A DNA stretch of 19,348 nucleotides from JADJAH01 sp964615795 (lineage in GTDB: Bacteria > Bacteroidota > Ignavibacteria > Tepidaquicellales > Tepidaquicellaceae): NCBI GenBank assembly GCA_964615795.1, contig CAZTQR010000061.1, forward strand, positions 1-19,348. The letters are read 5' to 3'. The position numbers and the translations under genes are program-made. The notes under the pieces were generated by a model, which searched no databases, had not been told where the DNA came from, and saw only the letters and a program-made list of their open reading frames with translations. Each line of letters begins with the position of its first letter. Within the stretch, counting starts at the first letter, position 1. This document shows, in pieces, positions 1 to 6,235 of the stretch.

Positions 1-302
1 GATTTTGTTTCCGCAAAAATAATCATTTCTAATGACAGGTTTTGAGACAACCTCTTCGGTAGAAAGGGGGGCCGGGGGGGATTTGCCGAATAGCACAACA
101 CACTCATTGAAGCCCCCTCCCCCCCTTTCGTCAGAAAGGAGTGCCGGGGGGATTCTTCGAATAGCACAACACACTCATTGAAGCCCCTCTCCCCCTTTCG
201 TTAGATAGGAGTGCCGTGAGGGATTCTTCGAATAGCACAATACACTGATTGAAGCCCCTCTCCCCCTTTCGGTAGAAAGGATTGTCGTGAGGGATTCTCC
301 AA

Positions 303-402
303 NNNNNNNNNNNNNNNNNNNNNNNNNNNNNNNNNNNNNNNNNNNNNNNNNNNNNNNNNNNNNNNNNNNNNNNNNNNNNNNNNNNNNNNNNNNNNNNNNN
401 NN
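303..402. other. assembly gap (100 N) inside the 71-bp array
   Basis: Exactly 100 N, the conventional placeholder for a gap of unknown size. The flanks match the junction of the later copies at 597-620. There, the bases equivalent to the last base before the gap and the first base after it are separated by only 10 bases. The true missing sequence is therefore probably 10 bp plus a whole number of 71-bp units. Confidence 0.95.
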
Positions 403-634
403 ACACTTATTGAAGTCTCTCCCCCCCTTTCGGTAGAAAGGGGGGCCGGGGGGGATTCGCCGAATAGCACAATACACTGATTGAAGCCCCTCTCCCCCTT
501 TCGTTATATAGGATTGCCGTAAGGGATTCTTCGAATAACACAACACACTCATTGAAGCCCCTCTCCCCCTTTCGGTAGAAAGGATTGTCGTGAGGGATTC
601 TCCAAATGGCACAATACACTTATTGAAGTCTCTC

Positions 635-658
635 CCCCCCTTTCGGTAGAAAGGGGGG
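635..658 (-). terminator. hairpin just downstream of the propeller gene, possible terminator or 3' stabiliser
   Basis: A perfect 10-bp stem with a 4-base loop starts about 10 bases past the stop codon of the minus-strand gene at 669-3440. On that strand it reads CCCCCCTTTC, loop TACC, GAAAGGGGGG. There is no U-tract after it, so classical intrinsic termination is uncertain. It is also part of the tandem array, so any role in transcription is inferred. Confidence 0.3.
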
Positions 659-668
659 CCGGGGGGGA

Positions 669-3440
669 TTAAGGCCTTACAACACCCACAAAACTAAATG
701 CATTATTCTCCGCAATTCCAAGATCAGTAGCATCCACATAGTCATTACCGTCAAGGTCTTCCGGCAGGTAACCTGCAAGAAACTGGTACGCAGCATTGTC
801 AATCAGCAACATGTCATTGCCATCCACTATTCCGTCTCTGTCCGCATCGCCGGAAAACATTGCCCATTTCCCGAACAGATATTTCATGTTGCCGCCGTAA
901 GCCTGCAATTGCGACGACGTCATGTCAAAAACTGTTATCTGTCCTCTGTTAATGCTGAGCGGAGCGGAGCTCCATGTTTCGATTGAATTCCGGTGAACAA
1001 CTTGCAGATAATAACTTCCGTCGCTTGCATTCGTGAAATTCAGTGTTGCATTCCCGCTACTGTCAAAATATGAAACTGATGAATCAACAGCAGTGAAAGG
1101 AGATGACTGACTGCGAAGCTTCACTCTTAGTGTGTCTCTCACTTGAGTAACTCCGTCATAGAATCCCTCTATGCCTGCAGTAAGTTCAAGAACCGCAGGT
1201 TGCTGAGTCACATAACCTCTCTTAACTCCGTTTCCAAAACTCGTAACCCAGACTTCATTCGGCTCATAGGGATTGTAAATTATCCTTTCCGGCTGTCTGA
1301 ATGTGTAGCCTGAAACCTGCGTGAATGTCGGAGCAGGTGCGTTGATGTTACTGGTGTGCCACAGGCCGTTAACTTCGGTTGATATGTACATCTCATTCGG
1401 ATCAACAGGGCTTATGGTGCATGATCCTACACGGTCAAGACTGTTGATCCTTGTCCAGTTCGTTCCGCGGTTTGTGGTCCTGTAAAGGCCGCCGAGTCCG
1501 TTGGGCGGGCCGCCCCAGCCGCTGAACACACAACCGTACCATGTGTTTTGCAATGCATCATGCGGATCAAACACAACGTCTTTTGTCCAGTAAAGCATGC
1601 CCGGAGCTGATCTGTCCGTCCAACTGCTTCCGCCGTTTGTACTGATGAACACACCCGAACTTGCAGTGAAAACACCTGAGGAATTCCTTCGGCCTGAATA
1701 CGAGCATACCAATGTACCGTCGTTCAGCACACGAATGTTGAAAGGATGTCCTTCAGTTCTTGGCGGATTGCTCAGCTTTGTCCAGGTGGATGAAGATCCG
1801 TTCTGAATGTCGGAAGACACGAATATTCCACCGAGTGTACTGTGAATAACGCTGGCATACATCCTGTTCTGATTGTTCGGATCAAGTGCGAGCCATATTA
1901 CGGGATGTGCAAAGTCATGAAGCACTGACCAATTCGCCCCTTTACTTCCGGAAAACAGGATCGCACCCGTACCGCTGTTTATCCTTGTATCCGTAAGGTA
2001 GGTGCTTTGATACATGTCATGTACTGAGGAGGTCGCGCCGTACAGTACGCCGGTTGAAGGATGTTTCAGGGCATGATACATTGTGTTGTAACTGTGCCCG
2101 GAGTAACCAAACGACCACTTCTCTCCTTTGTCGGTTGAGCGGGTTCCCCTTATGTCGGAGTAACATCCGAACATATTGCTCGAATCCGCCCACACAAGCC
2201 ACCAGCAGCTTGTATTTTCCAGGCCGGTAGTGGAGTAGAATTTGCCCTTCGGTGTGGGTTGATTCATCGGGTTCTGATCTGCATTGTTCACATAAGCCTG
2301 CTTCCAGGTAGCGCCGCCGTTAGTTGAAAGATGCGGAAAGCCAAGATCAGTCAGCATCAGATAACTCGGATCGGTAGGGGAGCATTGAAAGCCGAGAGCG
2401 TATTCTCCGTATGACCAGCCTCTGTCACCACTGAATCCGCTCCAGCCCGTGAATATGTTCTGATTGTTTGCGGTAAGCAATATGCTTGTCCAGTTAATAC
2501 CCGCATTTGTTGTCCTGTAAACAACCGGATCTCCGGCATCGCTTCCGCCGGCCAGATAAGCTGTGTTTACGTTTGTGCGGCACATTGATACAAAGAAAGG
2601 ATCGTGAGATGCAGCTATACCGGATATCCTTTGTGTCCAGAAAGTCTGTCCCCACTCAAGTGTGTAAACATTTCTGAACGAGCTGTGGTCGGCGCCCGTT
2701 ACTCCGGGATAGACGTCACCGCTTCCAAGTGTAACGCAATAGAACCTCACTGTTGATCCTTCCTTTGCTCCGGCAAAAGATACGACGGCTTCAGTTGAGG
2801 GAATGCCGGTGATTGAAGACAAAGCAAATGATGTTCCTCCGTTTGTTGAAACAAGCAGGCCGTTGTCGAGCCCGGCAAATATGTTATTGCCGTCAAAGAA
2901 CATACCGGCCACATAGCATCCGTTTGCATTCGAATATTTCTGCGTAAAAGTATTTCCGCCGTTAGAGGAGAAGTGGAGAGTTGTGTAGTCAGACACAAGC
3001 ACAACCGCTGAGTTTTCGTTGCTTGCGCTCAGACTGTACGCTCCGCCGTAAGTTGGATCAGACGCAACTGCAAACCAGTTCATTCCGCCGTTTGTGCTCT
3101 TGAAAGGAGTCATGAGGTCATTGGCAAAATTGATGCAGTAAAGTATCTGAGGGTCATTTGTAAATCTCACATTTGCGCCGTTGTTGCCGGTGATGTTTGT
3201 GAAGCCTGCATCCTTCCAGGTGGCGCCAAGGTCGGTGGTCCGGAAAAGTTCGCTCATGTCGCAGGCGATGTATGCCTCATTGATGTTGTGTGGATTGAAG
3301 CTTGGAGAGAAAAGCGCTCCTCCGCCTCCGGGCCCCCGGGCATGCCATTCGCTGATCTGAGAATGAGTATCAGCGTTTGCAGTTAGGATCAGAAGAAAGA
3401 GCAAAAGTTTTGGGGATTTAAGGTCAATAAATTTCTTCAT
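669..3440 (-). CDS. secreted ASP-box/BNR beta-propeller protein with HRNSIETWS-dockerin-like C-terminal cassette
   Basis: A 923-residue exported protein. The N-terminus is a classical signal peptide (Lys-rich start, LLLFLLILTA core) with likely cleavage after ADTHS, leaving Gln28. Residues about 30-740 are rich in ASP-box-like motifs, at least nine: TTDLGATW, STNGGMNW, SSNGGNTF, STNGGTSF, TTNAGINW, STNGGATW, STDKGEKW, STNGGSSW and TTNRGTNW. They indicate one or two sialidase/GH74/sortilin-like beta-propellers. The start EWHARGPGGGG resembles GH74-type propellers, but I cannot identify catalytic residues, so an enzymatic role is not claimed. Residues 751-923 form the shared cassette: HRNSIETWS at 816-824, calcium-type loops at 865-876 (DADRDGIVDGND) and 895-906 (DLDGNDYVDATD), and final VVRP. 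No T9SS NYPNPFNP tail is present. It stands alone, divergent from the next gene, and no SD precedes the ATG. The likely location is the cell surface or outside the cell. Confidence 0.88.
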   Translation of the reverse strand: MKKFIDLKSPKLLLFLLILTANADTHSQISEWHARGPGGGGALFSPSFNPHNINEAYIACDMSELFRTTDLGATWKDAGFTNITGNNGANVRFTNDPQILYCINFANDLMTPFKSTNGGMNWFAVASDPTYGGAYSLSASNENSAVVLVSDYTTLHFSSNGGNTFTQKYSNANGCYVAGMFFDGNNIFAGLDNGLLVSTNGGTSFALSSITGIPSTEAVVSFAGAKEGSTVRFYCVTLGSGDVYPGVTGADHSSFRNVYTLEWGQTFWTQRISGIAASHDPFFVSMCRTNVNTAYLAGGSDAGDPVVYRTTNAGINWTSILLTANNQNIFTGWSGFSGDRGWSYGEYALGFQCSPTDPSYLMLTDLGFPHLSTNGGATWKQAYVNNADQNPMNQPTPKGKFYSTTGLENTSCWWLVWADSSNMFGCYSDIRGTRSTDKGEKWSFGYSGHSYNTMYHALKHPSTGVLYGATSSVHDMYQSTYLTDTRINSGTGAILFSGSKGANWSVLHDFAHPVIWLALDPNNQNRMYASVIHSTLGGIFVSSDIQNGSSSTWTKLSNPPRTEGHPFNIRVLNDGTLVCSYSGRRNSSGVFTASSGVFISTNGGSSWTDRSAPGMLYWTKDVVFDPHDALQNTWYGCVFSGWGGPPNGLGGLYRTTNRGTNWTRINSLDRVGSCTISPVDPNEMYISTEVNGLWHTSNINAPAPTFTQVSGYTFRQPERIIYNPYEPNEVWVTSFGNGVKRGYVTQQPAVLELTAGIEGFYDGVTQVRDTLRVKLRSQSSPFTAVDSSVSYFDSSGNATLNFTNASDGSYYLQVVHRNSIETWSSAPLSINRGQITVFDMTSSQLQAYGGNMKYLFGKWAMFSGDADRDGIVDGNDMLLIDNAAYQFLAGYLPEDLDGNDYVDATDLGIAENNAFSFVGVVRP

Positions 3441-3830
3441 GAGAATGATGTGTTAGAAGTTTAAAGATCAAATCCTCAATCATATTACTCAATTCGTCCT
3501 AAAGATGAAAGCGGATTGAATGACTCAACCGTTACAGCAGAATCCATTCAAAATGATCTGCTCAACGCATAGAATGTGACGGACTTCATCACTCTCAAGA
3601 TATGTTATTCACATTTCTGCATCAGTTAAATCTTATATTGCAACCATGGTCGTGTCATTGAACCGGGAGGATGCCTGGCAATTGGCAGGTATGGAAATGG
3701 TAAGGCAAGACAATTGGAACCCGGACGCCGAATGAGAAAAAAATTTGACTATCTCATACACCCCGGTCTGCGTAAGTTTAACCAAGTCCGAAATACACAC
3801 TAACCTTTTTGAAAGGAGGTTAAGCACACC
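3441..3830. other. divergent intergenic region
   Basis: This 390-bp region separates two divergent genes and should hold both promoters. On the plus strand, TAAGTTTA at 3773-3780 matches the Bacteroidota -7 consensus TAnnTTTG in seven of eight positions. A TTTG lies at 3744-3747, but the spacing is about 25 bases, longer than usual, so the promoter call is weak. A 29-codon frame with ATG at 3646 and TGA at 3733 is present but lacks supporting evidence. No repeat-family element was seen here. Confidence 0.5.
3801..3822 (+). promoter_or_regulatory. strong Shine-Dalgarno inside a potential hairpin
   Basis: GAAAGGAGGT at 3811-3820, with AAAGGAGG ending 11 bases before the ATG at 3831, is the best ribosome-binding site in the window. 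The other genes have none or weak ones. Bases 3801-3808 (TAACCTTT) can pair with 3815-3822 (GGAGGTTA) in an 8-bp stem with two G-U pairs and a 6-base loop. That would occlude the GGAGG. Such folding could make translation conditional (temperature, protein or RNA ligand). The SD is plain; the regulation is inferred. Confidence 0.5.
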
Positions 3831-4556
3831 ATGATCAACAAGGATGTTCATCCCAGGGATCTCTTCTCCGAAAAAGCAACCTCAACCATAATAATCGGCA
3901 GGTCCTTCTACTGCTCGCATGAGCGTGACTATGAAAAGGACGTAAAGGCAACATACGATGCCTACGTTGATGCCCTCGAGCAGGCAAGGAAGTGGGTTGA
4001 GAACTTCAGAGGAGATCTGAAACAATCCGCAAAAGTGTACGGCATGCAGTACATCAAGCCCGCAACAGCCACGCATGTTCCCCTTAAGGCAGGCGTAAAT
4101 GAGTATATCTTCAGGCAGAAGCTGAGAGTGTTCGTGAAGGAAGTTGAGAAGATAGACAGCCTCAGCCCGGAAGACATTGCCGTATGGAAAGTGAGGGACA
4201 GAAAATCACGCGTAGCTGATCCCGATACAGCTTCTGCATCGCTGAACAGCGTTGGTGAAATGCCGTTGACTGTTTATAAGATCGTTGAAGCAGATGGCTC
4301 AAACTGGAAAGACACCTTCGAAAATCTGACGGCGAAACTCCGCGCCATAAAGGATGTCAATACATACAATGACCCTGCGGCAGAAGACGGGCAGATCAAG
4401 TCACTTGCCGATTCCTGCGACCACTTCGACCTGCTCAGAGGAAACAAAAATCACATAGAGGCGGGAGTCATAATCACAGTGCCTTATGTGTATGAGTTCG
4501 AAAAGCCGCATCTGGTTGATGTTCATGAAGTGCCGGCATTCAGCCTGACTGAATAA
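3831..4556 (+). CDS. hypothetical soluble protein, 241 aa
   Basis: I do not recognise this family. The protein has no signal peptide or membrane segment, so it is probably cytoplasmic. The N-terminal half (about residues 30-65 and 90-110) is charged and looks helical. The C-terminal half contains a segment ending SLADSCDHFDLL...NHIEAGVIITVP (about 191-218). Its final N-x-I-x-x-G-x-x-I-x-V-P pattern faintly resembles the end of a LysM repeat, which I treat only as a hint. Two Cys (28, 196) are too far apart to suggest a metal site. The start is well supported by the strong SD at 3811-3820. The gene stands alone: divergent from the propeller gene upstream and 157 bp from the next gene. Base composition is ordinary for the window. 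The reading frame and its RBS are convincing; the function is unknown. Confidence 0.85.
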   Translation: MINKDVHPRDLFSEKATSTIIIGRSFYCSHERDYEKDVKATYDAYVDALEQARKWVENFRGDLKQSAKVYGMQYIKPATATHVPLKAGVNEYIFRQKLRVFVKEVEKIDSLSPEDIAVWKVRDRKSRVADPDTASASLNSVGEMPLTVYKIVEADGSNWKDTFENLTAKLRAIKDVNTYNDPAAEDGQIKSLADSCDHFDLLRGNKNHIEAGVIITVPYVYEFEKPHLVDVHEVPAFSLTE

Positions 4557-4638
4557 AAATCCTGCGTTGCAACCTTTCATTGCAGTAAAGGAGGCACAAG
4601 GATCAAGCAGTCAACACACGGAGGTTCCTTCCGGCAAA

Positions 4639-4687
4639 GCAAATTTGACCTAAGTCAATTTGCATACGGAATATAATGAGTAATTTG
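4639..4687 (+). promoter_or_regulatory. CRP/FNR-like dyad with putative promoter upstream of the CxCH protein gene
   Basis: TTGAC-CTAA-GTCAA at 4645-4658 is a perfect dyad of the TTGA-N6-TCAA type recognised by the CRP/FNR family. The symmetry extends outward to GCAAAT...ATTTGC (4639-4663) with one extra base in the left arm. TATAAT lies at 4672-4677, and TAATTTG at 4681-4687 is one base short of the Bacteroidota TAnnTTTG box. With the first box the dyad would sit near -32 (repressor-like). With the second it would sit near -42 (class II activator-like). The dyad is directly visible; the regulator and the exact promoter are inferred. Confidence 0.45.
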
Positions 4688-4713
4688 GAATCAGCCGGCA
4701 AAATTAATGAATC

Positions 4714-5769
4714 ATGAAAATAACAGGAAAGATCCGAAGATCTTCAGTAACAATTGCAATATCCCTTTTTGCTACATTTCTTGTCTATACGATCGTGTAT
4801 GCCCGTTCGGGAGGAATCTCGGGAAGAACGCTTAAGACCACTACTAGCGGATGCAGTTGCCACGGTTCTTACAGCGCTTCTACTTCAGTTCTGGTTAGCG
4901 GTCCTCAGCAGGTGTATGCAGGTCAATCAGCAACCTACACTGTAACGATTTTCGGTTCAGGCAAAACAGGCGCAGGGATAGATATTGCTGTCAGGTCAGG
5001 AACGCTTGGTGTGGTTTCACCGGAGCTTTCAATTCTCAATCAGGAGCTTGTTCACACTGCAAACATCCCTGCAAGCGGAGGCAGTGTTACTTTGCTGTTC
5101 TCTTATACCGCACCGTCCTTTGCAACTGCAGACACCATTTTCTATACAGGCAATGCGACCAACAGCAACGGCAATTCAACCGGTGATGCATGGAACTGGG
5201 GACAGAGCTTCAGGGTGGATGTACTGCCGTCGCCGCTTGTCCTGAATCTGAACGCAACCACCGAAGGCCTCTATGATCCTGTGAACAACACTTCCGTGTC
5301 CGATACTCTCACGATACGACTTCGAAACTCTACTGCGCCTTTTGCATTGGTTGAATCGGCAAACTCTGTGATGAATTCACAGGGTGACGTTACGGCGAAT
5401 TTCCCAAACGCCGTTAATGGTGTGCCATACTATCTTGTTGTTGAACACAGGAATTCAATTGAAACCTGGAGCGCTCTTCCGGTCAGTTTCATTTCAGGGC
5501 AATTGAACTATTCTTTCACATCCTCTTCCTCACAGGCTTACGGAAACAATCTGAAACTCTCCGGAACAAAATGGACGATCTATTCGGGTGATGCAAATCA
5601 GGACGGGACGATAGACGCTACTGATGTGAGTATGGTTGATAACGATGCATTCAACTTTGCATCGGGCTACATCGTAACTGACATCAACGGAGACGGGTTT
5701 GTTGACGGCAGTGATTTCTCAATCGCTGATAACAATGCCGCCAATTTTGTTGGTGTGATAAGGCCGTAA
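4714..5769 (+). CDS. exported CxCH-containing choice-of-anchor-V/reeler-like protein with HRNSIETWS-dockerin-like cassette
   Basis: A 351-residue protein. Residues 11-30 are a hydrophobic signal segment, possibly cleaved after VYA (30) or kept as a membrane anchor. Soon after comes SGCSCHGS with Cys47, Cys49 and His50, followed by a beta-rich domain to about residue 172. Its pattern (GPQQVYAGQSATYTVTI, later FSYTAP, YTGNATNSNG, DAWNWG) matches the choice-of-anchor-V/reeler-like family, whose members carry a CxxCH or CxCH near the mature N-terminus. Here only one residue separates the cysteines, so covalent c-type haem attachment is uncertain. Residues 175-351 are the shared cassette: HRNSIETWS at 245-253, loops at 293-304 (DANQDGTIDATD) and 323-334 (DINGDGFVDGSD), final VIRP. 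There is no NYPNPFNP tail. It is monocistronic, with an FNR-like dyad upstream and a strong terminator downstream. This is the only exported protein here that lacks Gln after the predicted cleavage site. Confidence 0.85.
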   Translation: MKITGKIRRSSVTIAISLFATFLVYTIVYARSGGISGRTLKTTTSGCSCHGSYSASTSVLVSGPQQVYAGQSATYTVTIFGSGKTGAGIDIAVRSGTLGVVSPELSILNQELVHTANIPASGGSVTLLFSYTAPSFATADTIFYTGNATNSNGNSTGDAWNWGQSFRVDVLPSPLVLNLNATTEGLYDPVNNTSVSDTLTIRLRNSTAPFALVESANSVMNSQGDVTANFPNAVNGVPYYLVVEHRNSIETWSALPVSFISGQLNYSFTSSSSQAYGNNLKLSGTKWTIYSGDANQDGTIDATDVSMVDNDAFNFASGYIVTDINGDGFVDGSDFSIADNNAANFVGVIRP

Positions 5770-5792
5770 TTCAGATCAGCTAAACCTCTTTT

Positions 5793-5845
5793 GAATCCCT
5801 CCTTAGTCTCGTTTTCTCATGAGACTCCTGGAGGGATTCCTTTTT
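5793..5845 (+). terminator. intrinsic terminator after the CxCH protein gene
   Basis: A two-part stem: GAATCCCTCC pairs perfectly with GGAGGGATTC, and inside it GTCTC pairs with GAGAC around a roughly 10-base loop. CTTTTT follows immediately. It lies 24 bases past the stop codon at 5769 and is the clearest rho-independent terminator in the window. Confidence 0.88.
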
Positions 5846-6235
5846 GCGTCTGGTGAAACATAAGACACTCACAGGCGGCAAGCCGGGAGAAATCCAGACT
5901 GTTACTGACTTTAGTTCTCCTTACCGCATTTTCTCCGCACAAACTTACCGGGCAAGAGTTAATGATCAAATGTTCAGATCAATGCCATTCTCAAATCCGG
6001 ATTGCCGAGGTCAGCTATAACCCTCTTGTTACAAATTCGCAAGATTCCGAAGTCGCAATTTCGGCAGTGCTTTCAGTATCACATATATGCCGGATATGCG
6101 GAGTCCTGTTGGCTTGGATTCTCCGCACTTCTGAAATCTCCAATATTTGCAAAAAAGTCTAATGGAATATTGCAGTTATTTTGTGCAGTTTGCCTATGTT
6201 GATTAACACACGTTTACAACTCAAACAAATACAGA
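5846..6235. other. intergenic region, mostly featureless
   Basis: This 390-bp stretch holds no convincing gene. Two overlapping 66-codon frames have no RBS and no recognisable content. A TGCGGAG...CTCCGCA inverted pair (6097-6103 and 6121-6127) may form a hairpin. Bases 6140-6235 are AT-rich and should contain the promoter of the next gene, but no exact TAnnTTTG box was found. Confidence 0.5.

Larger units (their letters stand above)
53..668. repeat. 71-bp tandem repeat array with palindromic units
   Basis: The landmark TAGCAC (or variant) recurs at 91, 162, 233, then after the gap at 465, 536 and 607, a constant 71-bp step. Units differ in the segment after the TTTCG block. Some carry a perfect hairpin (arms CCCCCCTTTC and GAAAGGGGGG around a GGTA loop, for example 635-658 and 422-445). 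Others have a degenerate right arm such as GGATTGTCGTGAGGG. The order after the gap (perfect, TTATAT variant, GGATTGTC variant, perfect) suggests a three-unit, 213-bp higher-order period. The last unit runs directly into the TAA stop of the minus-strand gene at 669. Open frames in it are artefacts of a period not divisible by three. It is not a CRISPR because there are no unique spacers. Confidence 0.93.

Noticed and set aside
53..668. Possible CRISPR array or protein-coding frames at the left end
   Set aside because: Units repeat every 71 bp without unique spacers. The open frames follow from a repeat period not divisible by three and run into the gap.
3646..3735. 29-codon frame in the divergent intergenic region
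   Set aside because: It lacks a usable RBS and any recognisable content; a frame this short is expected by chance.
6097..6127. TGCGGAG/CTCCGCA inverted pair as a terminator or operator
   Set aside because: The stem is short, the loop is long (17 bases) and no T-tract or promoter relation is apparent; it may be chance.
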